A stretch of 64,000 nucleotides of DNA from Euzebya sp. Its GTDB lineage: Bacteria > Actinomycetota > Nitriliruptoria > Euzebyales > Euzebyaceae. Shown piece after piece: positions 33,418-44,049 of the stretch. Position 1 is the first letter of the stretch, and every line of letters begins with the position of its first letter. The position numbers and the translations under genes are program-made. The notes beneath the pieces are model-generated. The model was not told the DNA's origin. It made no database searches and was given only the letters and a program-made list of their open reading frames with translations. The stretch is from positions 62,001 through 126,000 of the forward strand of contig NZ_CAXQBR010000065.1 of NCBI RefSeq assembly GCF_964222135.1. Direction: 5' to 3'.

Positions 33418-36043
33418 CGGCTCGCCGTCGGGGCGGGGACCCCGTCGTCGTCGCGGACCGCCGCCTGGTGGCGCGTCCACCAGCCGGCGGTGTCGGCTGC
33501 CGGCATGGGACGTCCGAAGAGGTAGCCCTGCACGTCGTCGCAGCCGATCTCCCGCAGGATCGCGTACTGCTCGGCGGTCTCGATCCCCTCGGCGACCGTG
33601 GGCACGCCGACGTGGCGGGCGAGCTCGTTGACGGTGCGCACCAGGTCGCGGTTCTGCGGCTGGCCGAGGTCGCTGAGGAACGACCGGTCGATCTTCAGCT
33701 CGTCCATCGGCAGACGGCGCAGGTGGGCGAGGGACGTGTAGCCGGTGCCGAAGTCGTCGACGGCCACGCGGATGCCCATCGCCCGGACCTCCTCGAGGTT
33801 CTCGACGGCGACGATGAGGTCGTCCAGCAGGACCGTCTCGGTCACCTCGATGATCAGGCGTTCCGGAGAGACGTCGACGGACGCCAGGGCGTCGCGGACG
33901 TGCGGGGCGAAGTCCCGGCTGAGGACGTGGCGCCCCGACACGTTGACGGACAGGTCGACGTGGGCGAGCGCGGGATGGCGGTGCCACGCCGCCAGCTGCG
34001 CCAGCGCCGTCGTGAGCACCCAGCGGTCGAGCTGGACGACCAGCGGCGAGGCCTCGGCGACGCCGATGAACTCCGCCGGGGGGATGAGGGCCCCGTCCGG
34101 GCCAGACCACCGGATCAGCGCCTCGAAGCCGCGGAGCGACTGGTCCGCCGCCCGGATGATGGGCTGGTAGTGCAGCTCGAGGTTCGGGCCCCCCGCCGCC
34201 AGCTCGTCGCGCAGCGCCGCCTCGATGGCCGTGCGCCGTCGGAGCGCCTCCTGCTGGGCCTCGTCGAAGAGGGCGACCGGCTCGTCGGCAAGACGTGCCC
34301 GGTGCACGGCGATCTCGGCCTTCGCGAGCAGCTCGAGGGGTTCGTCGGCGCCGTCCTGGGCGAACGCCAGGCCGATGCTGGCCCCCACCCGCAGGGTGCG
34401 GCCCCCGTGGCGGATCGGCTCGGCGACCCGCTCGGCGATGCGGCGCGCGGCGGTGAGCGCGGCGTGCACGTCGCTGACCTCCTCGAAGACGACGAGGTAC
34501 TCGTCCCCACCGAGGCGGGCGACCACGTCGACGTCGCGCGAGGCCTCGCCGAGGCGGTCGGCCACGCAGCGGAGGACCGCGTCGCCGGCGTCGTGGCCGT
34601 ACGTGTCGTTGATCCGCGTGAAGCCGTCGAGGTCGATGAACGCCACGGCGACGAGGTGTCCGCGCCGCCTGCCCCTCGCGATCCGGTTGGCGAGCGACTC
34701 GATCGCGGCGACCCGGTTGGGGAGCCCGGTCAGGCCGTCGTGGGTGGCCTGGTGGGCCAGCCGGTCCTGCAGCTCGCTGCGGTCGTGGATGGACCCGGAG
34801 AGGACCCGCACCGATCGGGCCAGCTCCTCGCCGAGGGGACCGGGGAGCTGCTGGTCGAGGACGGGGTCGTCGAAGGCGCAGCTCGCCAGCGCCCGGACCT
34901 TGCCCTCGAGCAGCCGGAGGTTCCCCACGACGTCGTCGAAGGCGGCGGCGGCCGCCGCGATCTCGCTCGAGCCGCGGCTGGGGTGCTCGGGGAGGTCGTC
35001 GAGCTGCCCGGCACCGACGAGGCGCGTGCGCCGGATCAGGGCGGACAGCGGGCGCTCGACGGCGCGGGCGAGGAGGTAGGTGCCCACCGCCATGGCGGTC
35101 AGGACCGCGGCCAGCAGGCCACCCCGATCGCGCTGCGCCGCGCCCCCGCCGCGAGGTCGTCCGCGGCGGCCCGGAGCACCTGGGAGGCGTCGACGACGCC
35201 GTCGTTGAAGCGCCGGTGCTCGGTGATGCCGTCGAGGAAGATCCGGGCGACGCCCATCACGTCGGACTCGGCGAACGCCCGGGGGATCGCGCCGTCCAGG
35301 ACCTCGGCGACGGCGTCGTCGATCGGGGCGGACGTCCGGCGGGCGACGTCGACCCCGAGACCGGTCAGGCGCGCGACGGCGCGGTCGAAGTCCGCGTCGC
35401 GGACCGCGAGGTCGGTCAGCGCCCGGGTGGTGAGCGGCTCGCCCTCTGCGGCGGCGATCGCGATGTCGGCGAGCGCCTCGACCCGCGGGCCGGCGGTGCC
35501 GTACGCCCGCGCCCACTGGACCAGCTCGTCGAGCGGATCGGTGACCTCCGGGACCCCGAGCTCGAGCACGTGGTCCTGGAGCCGGCTCAGCTGCGCCTCG
35601 ACCCCGGCGGTCAGGGCCACGGAGATCGCATCGAGCTCGTCGGCGACGGCGGTCGGTCCGAACGCGCCCAGCTCGAGCCGGCGGAGATCCCCCCCGGAGA
35701 GGGGACGGGCGGCGGGTGGGAGGCGGTCGAGGGCGGGTGCGGCCCGGTCGATCCACTCCGCGGGGGTCGGCGCAGCCCCCACCACGTCCGCCATCACCGC
35801 CGGGGGGACGGCCGCCAGGAAGCCGGTGTCAGCGAGCCGGGACTCCACCTCGTAGGGGATCCTCGCCGCGGTGAGCGAGGAGTCGACCGCCACCAACCGC
35901 ACGACGACGTCGACCTCGTCGGCGACCCGCGTCGCGGCGTCGGCCGCGGCCAGCCGATCCAGCACGGTGGCAGCCGCGAACCCGCCGGCGACCACCGCGG
36001 GGGCCAGGGCGAGGCTCATGAGCCGCGTACGGAGGGAGAGCAT
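33414..36043 (-). pseudogene. GGDEF-EAL cyclic di-GMP protein interrupted by a frameshift near 35122
   Basis: Two frames together encode one protein of about 876 residues. The first frame (start at 36043, or GTG 36070; stop at 35099) gives a membrane segment and an all-helical sensor region of about 280 residues ending in [13 protein letters not shown]. The second frame continues with [17 protein letters not shown] (second membrane segment), a HAMP-like stretch, a GGDEF domain with intact [11 protein letters not shown] and an EAL domain with [18 protein letters not shown] and AEGIET, all catalytic-looking. One extra G in the four-base run at 35122-35125 (C on the plus strand) would join them as [11 protein letters not shown]. 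It may be a sequencing error, a true null mutation or phase variation at a G-run. Confidence 0.85.
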
Positions 36044-36130
36044 CCTCAGGTCTTCGTCGGGGACGTGCACATCTCCGATCGACGGGGCGGGGCCCCGCCT
36101 GAGGGGTTCCCGGGACCGCTGCCCCGGCCG

Positions 36131-37314
<1,184 letters not shown>

Positions 37315-37318
<4 letters not shown>

Positions 37319-39414
37319 GCCGCCCCCTCGCGACGGCCGGCCATCTGCGCCTGGATGGCGGTGATCGCGACCGTGTTGACCACGTCGGCGACCAGGGCGC
37401 CGCGGGACAGGTCGTTCACCGGCTTGTTGAGGCCCTGCAGCACCGGGCCGATCGCCACCGCCCCGGCGGAGCGCTGCACGGCCTTGTAGGTGTTGTTCCC
37501 GGTGTTGAGGTCCGGGAAGACGAAGACCGTGGCGCGGCCCGCGACCTCTGACTCCGGCAGCTTCTTCTGCCCGACGCCGACGTCGACGGCCGCGTCGTAC
37601 TGGATCGGCCCCTCCACCGCCAGGTCGGGGGCACGCTCGTGGACCAGCTCGGTGGCGGCCCGGACGCGCTCGACGTCCTCACCCGAGCCGGACCCGCCGG
37701 TGGAGTAGCTCAGCATCGCGACGACCGGGTCGATGCCGAACGTGCGGGCGGTCTCGGCGGAGGAGATGGCGATGTCGGCGAGCTGCTCGGTCGTCGGGTT
37801 CGGGATGACCGCGCAGTCGCCGTACACGAGCACCCGGTCCGCGAGGCACATCAGGAACACGCTCGAGACGCTCGAGACCCCGGGACGGGTGCGGATGAAC
37901 TCGAAGGCCGGGCGCAGGGTGTGCGCGGTGGTGTGGGCGGCGCCGCTCACCATGCCGTCGGCCTCGCCGAGGTGGACCATCATCGTCCCGAAGTAGCTGA
38001 CGTCGCACATCACCTCGTCGGCGCGGTCGAAGACCATCCCCTTGTGCGACCGCGCCTCGACGTAGGCCTTCGCGTAGCGCTCGCGGTCCGGGCTCGTGGC
38101 CGGGTCGACGACGGCGATGTCGGCGAGGTCGACGCCGGCCGCCGACGCGCGGCGGCGCACCTCGTCCTCGGGGCCGAGCAGGGTCAGGTCGACGACCTGG
38201 CGGCGGTGGAGCAGGGACGCGGCGGTCAGGATCCGGTCGTCCGTGCCCTCGGGCAGCACGATGTGCTTGCGGTCCACACGGGCCCGCTCGATCAGGTCGT
38301 ACTCGAACATGAGGGGCGTGACCCGGCCGGACCGGGTCACCTCGAAGGTGTCGATCAGCGCCTCGGTGTCGATGTGCTCCTCGAACAGGCCGAGGGCGGT
38401 CGCGATCTTGTGCACCGATCCCGGGGCGATGATCGGGGCGACCTCGCTGACCGCGCGGGCGGTCGCGTAGGTGTCGGTGTCGGTGGTGTAGATCGGCGTC
38501 GGGATGCCGCCGAGCCCCTCGAGGAGGCGGAGGATCTGGGGGGCCGGGCTGAGACCGCCGGTCAGGATGACCCCGGCGATGTCCGGGTAGGTGTCGGCGA
38601 TCCGGCTCGCGAGCGCCCCGACCAGCACGTCGGGCCGGTCCCCGGGCGCGATCACCAACTCGCCGTCGGCCATCCGCTCGAGCATGTTCGGCAGGCTCAT
38701 CGCGGCGACGGCGAACGTGCTGACCGCCACGTCGAGGTCCCCCCGCCCGCGGTGCAGCTCCTCCGCGCCGATCGCCTGGACCACCTCCGACAGCGTCGGC
38801 ATCGACAGCCGCTGGTCCTCGGGGATGACCGCCGTCAGGACGTCGAGGTCGGCGATCTGCGCGCTGACCGCGTCCACGTGGGCCGGCGCCACCCGGTTGA
38901 CCACGATGGCCGCGGTGGTCACCCCCTCCCCGCCGAGGGCGCGCTCGGCAACGTGGACCGATTCGGCGACCTCCTCCGGGCTCGGGCCCTGCCCGTTGAC
39001 CAGCGCGACGACCGATGCCCCCAGGTGGTTCGCGACCCGCGCGTTGAAGTCGAACTCGAGGGCGGAGCGGGTCCCCGTCTGGTCCGTCCCCTCGATCAGC
39101 ACGAACCGGCAGCCCTCCGCCATCTCCCGGTACGCGGCGATGACGCCCTTGAACACCTCGTCCTGGCGTCCCTGGGCCAGCAGCGCGTCCACCTGGTCGT
39201 CGGTGTAGGCGTACGCGGCGCGGTCGCCCAGGCGGTAGCGGTCGCGCATCAGCGCCAGTCGGTGGTCGTCCTCGGACGCGACCACGGGGCGGAAGTAGCC
39301 GATCTCGTCCACCCGCCGGCTGACCAGCTCGAGGATCCCGAGGGCGACCAGGGACTTGCCGGAGCGCGGCTGGACGGCGGCGAGGTAGACGGCGGTGGGG
39401 GCATCAGAGGGCAT
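37315..39414 (-). CDS. pta: Phosphate acetyltransferase (long form with DRTGG-type N-domain)
   Basis: A 699-residue enzyme. The N-terminal P-loop-like domain (QPRSGKSLVALGILE) and the DRTGG-like middle domain precede the catalytic PTA domain (about 370-699; HIVLPEGTDDRILTA, FPDLNTGNNTYK, GPVLQGLNKPVNDLSRG). This is the long architecture of E. coli Pta rather than the short clostridial form. It interconverts acetyl-CoA and acetyl phosphate. Regulation through the N-terminal domains (NADH, pyruvate in E. coli) is possible but not shown. Confidence 0.96.
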
Positions 39415-39470
39415 CGCAGGGGTCCTTCCCGGCGTCGGCTGGACGATGCGGAGGTGGGCAGGATCGTCGC

Positions 39471-40094
39471 ATGGATCTCTTCGAGGGCGTCATCACCGGG
39501 CTCGGCTTCGCCAGCGGCGACGCGGTCGTCGTCGGCACCTGGGCCCGCTCGCCGTTCGGCCGCGTGGTCGACGTGATGTGGCGCCGTGCCGACGGCCGAC
39601 GGGTGCTGCTCGCGCCCGACGACGCCGTCGCCTCCTACGTCGCCGACCTGTACGACTTCGACGAGGTCGCCGTCGTGGCGATCAGCGGCGGCCTGTGCGG
39701 CGCGCAGCTGTCCGTCCGGGCGGAGCCCCTCGCGATCCGCGCGGAGGTGGCACCAGCGGACTGGCGGTCGTGGGTCTTCGCCCTCCGCCCGCGGGCGCTG
39801 CGCCGGTCGCCCGCGTGGATCCGCATCGAGGACGTGCTGGCCCGCCCGGTCGTCGGTCGGCTGCTCGGGGGAGGGGAGGGGGTGCGCGCCGCCGGCGTCG
39901 CCCCCGGGGGGCAGGCCGAGGTGTACGGCGCCGACGACTGGCGCCGGATCCGACGGGCGTCCCTGCGGGTCGATGGGCGTGACGCGGGCCCCCTCTCCGA
40001 CCTGCCGGCGGACTTCGGCGTCGGGCTCAGCGCGTTCCCCACGGTCCCGGCGTCGGTGTGGGTCGGCACCCAGATCGACCAGCGGCGGCGGTGA
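39471..40094 (+). CDS. Conserved hypothetical protein, 207 residues
   Basis: A 207-residue soluble protein with many short hydrophobic stretches and no signal peptide. Segments such as SGDAVVVGTWARSPFGRVVDVMW suggest a beta-rich fold. No family name can be given with confidence. It is transcribed divergently from pta (56 bp apart). Its stop is followed after 84 bp by the DUF2510 gene on the same strand. Confidence 0.65.
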   Translation: MDLFEGVITGLGFASGDAVVVGTWARSPFGRVVDVMWRRADGRRVLLAPDDAVASYVADLYDFDEVAVVAISGGLCGAQLSVRAEPLAIRAEVAPADWRSWVFALRPRALRRSPAWIRIEDVLARPVVGRLLGGGEGVRAAGVAPGGQAEVYGADDWRRIRRASLRVDGRDAGPLSDLPADFGVGLSAFPTVPASVWVGTQIDQRRR

Positions 40095-40178
40095 GGGCGC
40101 GGCAGGTCGCCGCGGCGCGTTAGCCTGCACCTCGACGCAGTCCGCGAATCCCCGATGAGCACAAGCCGAGGAGTCCCC

Positions 40179-41084
40179 GTGAGCCAGGCCGACGCACCCG
40201 CTGCTGATTGGTACCCCGACCCCTCCGGGCGGTTCCAGTTCCGGTACTGGGACGGCGAGTCCTGGACCGGCCACGTCTCGACGGACGGCAAGACCGACTG
40301 GGACCCGCCCGCCGACGGCGCGCAGGGGCAGGCCGAGGCCGGGGACCAGGCCCAGGGGGCCGCCGAGCCCACCGAAGGGGCCGAGGGCGGGGTCACCGCC
40401 CAGGCACAGGCCGCCGAGGAGGCGGGGTCGGCTGGGGTGGAGTCGGCTGAGGCGGGGTCGGCTGGGGCGGGGTCGGCTGGGGCGGAGTCGGCTGAGGAAC
40501 CCACGTCCGGTGGTGCGGCACCGGTGGAGGAGCCCCCGGCAGACGCGTCCGCGGACGAGCCGGCCCCTGCGGCGGACCAGCCCGCCCAGCAGCCGGTCGA
40601 CGACAGCGCCTGGGCGCCCCAGCCCGATCCCGAGCCGGCGGGGGAGCCGGCCAGCCCGCCGGCGCAGGAGGACGCGGCGCAGGGGGGCACGATCGAGGAG
40701 GGGGAGCCGTCCGACGCGAACCTCGTCGCCAACCGCCGGGCCTCGCTCGAGGCGGACGTCGAGGCCTGGGTCGACGAGGTCGCCAACCAGGTCGAGCCGC
40801 GGCTCAGCCGGATCAACGCCGAGTGGACCAGCCAGCCCCAGGCCGAGGCCGCCCGCGCCTGCGCCTACGGCCTGCTGATCGGGCACCTCGCCCACCTGCA
40901 CCCCCACATGCGCGGCGAGCTCTCCCAGGTCGCCGAGGCCCACCCGTCGTTCACCACCCTCGAGGCCGGCGCCCGACTCGACACCCTCGAGCAGATCGCC
41001 CGCGACCACCAGCGCAGCGCCGCGTGGCTCGGCCCGCTGATCGGCACGGAGGACGCCGAGCGCATCGCCATGCTGTTCGACTGA
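40179..41084 (+). CDS. DUF2510 protein with acidic low-complexity linker and helical C-domain
   Basis: A 301-residue protein. The N-terminus has the WYPDPSGRFQFRYWDGESW motif of DUF2510, an actinobacterial domain of unknown function. The middle (about 40-185) is rich in Glu, Ala, Gly and Pro and includes a five-copy 15-bp DNA repeat. The C-terminal 115 residues (from about 185) are helical. The GTG at 40179 was chosen because GAGGAG sits 5 nt upstream; an ATG eight codons earlier has no ribosome binding site. TAGCCT at 40121-40126 may be the -10 box, giving a leader of about 45 nt. Confidence 0.75.
   Translation: MSQADAPAADWYPDPSGRFQFRYWDGESWTGHVSTDGKTDWDPPADGAQGQAEAGDQAQGAAEPTEGAEGGVTAQAQAAEEAGSAGVESAEAGSAGAGSAGAESAEEPTSGGAAPVEEPPADASADEPAPAADQPAQQPVDDSAWAPQPDPEPAGEPASPPAQEDAAQGGTIEEGEPSDANLVANRRASLEADVEAWVDEVANQVEPRLSRINAEWTSQPQAEAARACAYGLLIGHLAHLHPHMRGELSQVAEAHPSFTTLEAGARLDTLEQIARDHQRSAAWLGPLIGTEDAERIAMLFD
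40424..40497 (+). repeat. 15-bp tandem repeat inside the DUF2510 gene
   Basis: TCGGCTG recurs every 15 bp at 40428, 40443, 40458, 40473 and 40488, with units close to GGGGTCGGCTGGGGC. It encodes a five-residue repeat of the type (G/E)SAGA/(G/E)SAEA. The in-frame period means copy number can vary without breaking the protein. Confidence 0.85.
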
Positions 41085-41138
41085 TGGGGCTCTTCGACTG
41101 ACGGGGCTCTTCGATTGACGGGGCTCTTCGACTGACGG
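41076..41138 (+). repeat. 17-bp tandem repeat spanning the stop codon of the DUF2510 gene
   Basis: Units TTCGACTGATGGGGCTC (41076-41092), TTCGACTGACGGGGCTC (41093-41109), TTCGATTGACGGGGCTC (41110-41126) and a partial fourth copy (41127-41138). The first copy contains the real stop TGA at 41082-41084, so the 3' end of the gene seems to have been duplicated in tandem. It leads directly to the 50-bp repeats. Confidence 0.85.
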
Positions 41139-41168
41139 CCGTCGGTGAGGACGGCTGAGGGGCCCGTC

Positions 41169-41515
41169 GTGCGCCCGTGGGGCGATGGCGGGAGCGGGGT
41201 GTGGGCTGCGGGGCCTGTCGTGGGCCCGTGGGGCGATGGCGATGGCGGGTGTGGGCTGCGGGGCCCGTTGTGGGCCCGTGGGGCGATGGCGGGAGCGGGG
41301 TGTGGGCTGCGGGGCCCGTTGTGGGCCTGGGGCGATGGCGGGAGCGGGGCGTGGGCTGAGGGCCCGTTGTGGGCCCGTGGGGCGATGGCGATGGCGGGTG
41401 TGGGGCTGCGGGGCCCGTTGTGGGCCCGTGGGGCGATGGCGGGAGCGGGGTGTGGGCTGAGGGCCCGTTGTGGGCCCGTGGGGCGATGGCGGGAGCGGGG
41501 TGCGGGCACCCCTGA
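41169..41515. repeat. Seven-copy ~50-bp tandem repeat in a convergent intergenic region
   Basis: GGGGCGATGGCG recurs at 41179, 41230, 41280, 41329, 41379, 41430 and 41480, so the period is 49-51 bp. Unit core: GGGGCGATGGCGGGAGCGGG followed by GTGTGGGCTGCGGGGCCCGTTGTGGGCCCGT in pieces. Most units contain GGGCCC-GTTGT-GGGCCC, a 6-bp-stem hairpin. Two units have an extra GATGGC. The 437 bp between the DUF2510 stop and the AI-2E transporter stop hold no convincing gene; the ORFs across it are a by-product of the repeats. Confidence 0.85.
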
Positions 41516-41521
41516 CCTGGG

Positions 41522-42748
41522 TCAGCCGGGGATCCGCTGGCGGAGGTAGCCGATGGTCTGCGCGGTCGCGGCAGCCACCGGGACGGCCAGGAACGCGCCG
41601 AGGATCCCGAGCAGGAACCCGCCCACCGCGAGGGACACGATGATGGCGAGGGGGTGCAGCTCGAGCGCACGGCCGAGGATGATCGGCTGCAGGAGCTGCC
41701 CCTCGAGGTTCTGCACCGCGAGCACCAGCACCACCACGATCGCGGCCGTGCCGACCCCGTTCGAGGCGAGCGCCACGATCGCGGCGAGGAACCCCGAGAT
41801 CGTCGCCCCGACGATCGGGAACAGGCCGCCGAAGAACACCAGCACGCCGAGGGGCAGGGCCAGGTCGACCTGCAGGATCCACAGCCCGACGCCGATGAAG
41901 ACCGCGTCGACGAGGGCCACGAGCAGCTGGCCCTGGATGTACCCGCCGATCGTCATCCACATCCGCTGGCCGATGACGTCCACGTCGGCGTGCATCGCGG
42001 TCGGGAACACCGAGCGCACCCACCCGGCGATCGCCCGGCCGTCCTTCAGGTAGAAGAACAGGGCGATGAGCATCAGGAGGGTCGCCGTGGCCGTCTGGAA
42101 GAACGCCTGGGCGTAGCCGAGCACGTTCGTCGCGAGCTCGCCGCCGTTCGGCACGGCCGACTGCAGCTGATCGCTGAGCTGGTCGATCAGGTCGTCGAGC
42201 CGTATGGGCTGCAGGCCGAAGGGCCCGTTGGCGAGGAACTCCTCGAACTGCTGGTAGCCGTCCCGGATCGCCTCGCCTAGGACGTCGACCTGATCGGCGA
42301 ACTGCGGCGCGATCAGCGCGATGATGCCGCCGACGATGCCGAAGGTGCCCAGCAGCACGACCAGCGCCGCGGCCCAGTCCGGGAACCCGCGGGCGCGCAG
42401 CCAGTCGGTGGGGGGCTGCAGCACCGCAGCGGGGAACAGGGCGATCACCAGCGGCACGACGACCGTCGACAGCCGGGCGATCACGATGCCGAGCCCGATC
42501 ACGATGATCAGGACGCCGATCATCGCCCATGCGTAGGCGCCGAAGCGGACCGTGGGGCGCTCCCACAGCGGCTTGGCGAGCAGGGCGCCGACGTCCGGAC
42601 GGGCGTCGGGCGGGTCGAGGAGGTGGTCGCTCGGCGCCTCCGCGGTGGCCGGCGACGCGAGGTCCTCCGGCCCGGGCTCGGCGGACGGATCCGGTTCAGG
42701 CGACTCCGGTTCAGGCGACTCCGGTTCAGGCAGCTCCGGTTCAGGCAT
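41522..42748 (-). CDS. AI-2E family transporter (PF01594-type membrane protein)
   Basis: A 408-residue polytopic protein. The first 30 residues are acidic repeats of PEPES type, followed by about eight hydrophobic segments. Segments such as FFYLKDGRAIAGWVRSVFPT, GGYIQGQLLVALVDAVFIGVG and FFGGLFPIVGATISGFLA are characteristic of the AI-2E transporter (TqsA/YdiK/PerM) family. The substrate is unknown; some members move peptides, sodium or quorum signals. The start overlaps the M18 aminopeptidase stop by 8 bp, so translation is probably coupled. Confidence 0.9.
   Translation of the reverse strand: MPEPELPEPESPEPESPEPDPSAEPGPEDLASPATAEAPSDHLLDPPDARPDVGALLAKPLWERPTVRFGAYAWAMIGVLIIVIGLGIVIARLSTVVVPLVIALFPAAVLQPPTDWLRARGFPDWAAALVVLLGTFGIVGGIIALIAPQFADQVDVLGEAIRDGYQQFEEFLANGPFGLQPIRLDDLIDQLSDQLQSAVPNGGELATNVLGYAQAFFQTATATLLMLIALFFYLKDGRAIAGWVRSVFPTAMHADVDVIGQRMWMTIGGYIQGQLLVALVDAVFIGVGLWILQVDLALPLGVLVFFGGLFPIVGATISGFLAAIVALASNGVGTAAIVVVLVLAVQNLEGQLLQPIILGRALELHPLAIIVSLAVGGFLLGILGAFLAVPVAAATAQTIGYLRQRIPG
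42691..42745 (-). repeat. 15-bp repeat encoding the PEPES N-terminal repeats of the AI-2E transporter
   Basis: CCGGTTCAGG occurs on the plus strand every 15 bp at 42691, 42706, 42721 and 42736. On the coding strand this gives four tandem Pro-Glu-Pro-Glu-x repeats. The repeat overlaps the start codon and the end of the upstream aminopeptidase gene. Confidence 0.8.
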
Positions 42749-44039
42749 GGACCAGATGCTGCCGCAGCGCGCCGACGAGGTGCAGGAGGTCGACCGCGGC
42801 GGACTGCTCGCGGATCGAGTGCATGCTGAGGAGCGGGTTGCCGACGTCGACGGTCGGCAGGCCCAGCCGGGTGGCCGTCAGCGGCCCGATCGTCGACCCG
42901 CTCTGGCTGTCCGCCCGGTTGGTGAAGTGCTGCACCGGCACGCCGGCGTCGGCGCAGCGGGCGGTGAACCAGGCGAGGGTCCGCGCGTCGGTGGCGTACG
43001 CCTGGCTGGCGTGGGTCTTGATCACCGGACCACCGCCCAGGCGGGGGCGGTGCTCGGCGTCGTGGGAGTCCGCGTGGTTCGGGTGGACCGCGTGGGCGGC
43101 GTCCGCGCTGACCAGCACCGAGCCCGCCACGGCGCGCGGCAGCGACTGCGGGTCCGCGTCGCCGGCCGCGGCGATCAGCCGGCGCAGCACGTCCTCGAGG
43201 AAGGGGCCGGCGGCACCCTCCGCGGAGCGCGACCCCACCTCCTCGTGGTCGTTGCACACCACGACCTGCGTCGCGGGTCCGGGCTCGGTGTCGAGCAGGG
43301 CCTCGACGCCGGCGTAGCAGCTGACGAGGTTGTCCTGACGGGGTGCGAGGACGAACTGGCGGTCCATCCCGCCCAGCGCCGACGGCTGGGTGTCGACCAG
43401 CACCAGGTCCCAGCCGGTCACGTCGGCGTCCACGACCCCCTCCAGCAGGTCGGCCAGCCCCGCCCCCTCCGCCCGTGCGGACAGCACCGGCACCAGGTGC
43501 AGCTGGGGGTTGAGCTTGAGCCCCTTCTCGTACAGGTCGCGGTTCAGGTGGATCGCCAGGGTCGGGATGCGCAGCGGCGCCCCGGGCAGGTGGACCAGCT
43601 CGACGCGGCCGTCGGCCAGCGCGACGCGGCCCGCGAGGGTCAGGTCCCGATCCAGCCAGGTGTAGTGCAGCGGCCCGCCGTACACCTCCACGGTGAGCTG
43701 GCCGTACCCGGCCTTCGACACCTCCGCCCTCGGTCGCACGCGGAACGTGGGGGAGTCGGTGTGCGCCCCGACGACGCGGAAGCCCGCCTCCGCCGCGGGT
43801 GCCGTGCCGACCCGGAACGCGGCGATCGACCCGCCGTCGCGGATGACGTACCCGGCATCACCGGGCTCGAGGGCCCACCGGTCGCGCTCGTCGAGGCGGC
43901 GGAACCCATCGGCCTCGAGCCGCCGGGCCATCTCGGCGACGGCGTGGAAGGGCGAGGGCGACGCGTCGATGAACGCGCACAGGTCCTCACCCGCGGTCAG
44001 GTCGTCGGCGCTCGGTCGCGCGTCGGGGAGCTCGGCCAT
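42741..44039 (-). CDS. apeB: M18 family aminopeptidase
   Basis: A 432-residue zinc aminopeptidase of the M18 (aspartyl aminopeptidase) family. The metal ligands are visible in VVGAHTDSPTFRV (His, Asp), VCNDHEEVGS (general base Glu and ligand) and VSADAAHAVHPN, with the final His in LSMHSIREQ. It removes N-terminal residues from peptides in the cytosol. It lies 10 bp after the kgd stop on the same strand. Confidence 0.94.
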   Translation of the reverse strand: MAELPDARPSADDLTAGEDLCAFIDASPSPFHAVAEMARRLEADGFRRLDERDRWALEPGDAGYVIRDGGSIAAFRVGTAPAAEAGFRVVGAHTDSPTFRVRPRAEVSKAGYGQLTVEVYGGPLHYTWLDRDLTLAGRVALADGRVELVHLPGAPLRIPTLAIHLNRDLYEKGLKLNPQLHLVPVLSARAEGAGLADLLEGVVDADVTGWDLVLVDTQPSALGGMDRQFVLAPRQDNLVSCYAGVEALLDTEPGPATQVVVCNDHEEVGSRSAEGAAGPFLEDVLRRLIAAAGDADPQSLPRAVAGSVLVSADAAHAVHPNHADSHDAEHRPRLGGGPVIKTHASQAYATDARTLAWFTARCADAGVPVQHFTNRADSQSGSTIGPLTATRLGLPTVDVGNPLLSMHSIREQSAAVDLLHLVGALRQHLVHA

Positions 44040-44049
44040 CCCGCGGTGC

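Noticed and set aside
35110-35135. Programmed ribosomal frameshift joining the two halves of the GGDEF-EAL gene
   Set aside because: No canonical X-XXY-YYZ heptamer or clear downstream pseudoknot was seen; a one-base loss in a G-run is simpler. It was not ruled out.
41076-41515. CRISPR array
   Set aside because: The repeats are contiguous with no unique spacers and no Cas genes are near.
39249-42566. An 1105-residue minus-strand ORF across the tandem repeats
   Set aside because: It runs through the pta and DUF2510 genes and the repeat array; it is open only because the repeats and high GC lack stops in that frame.
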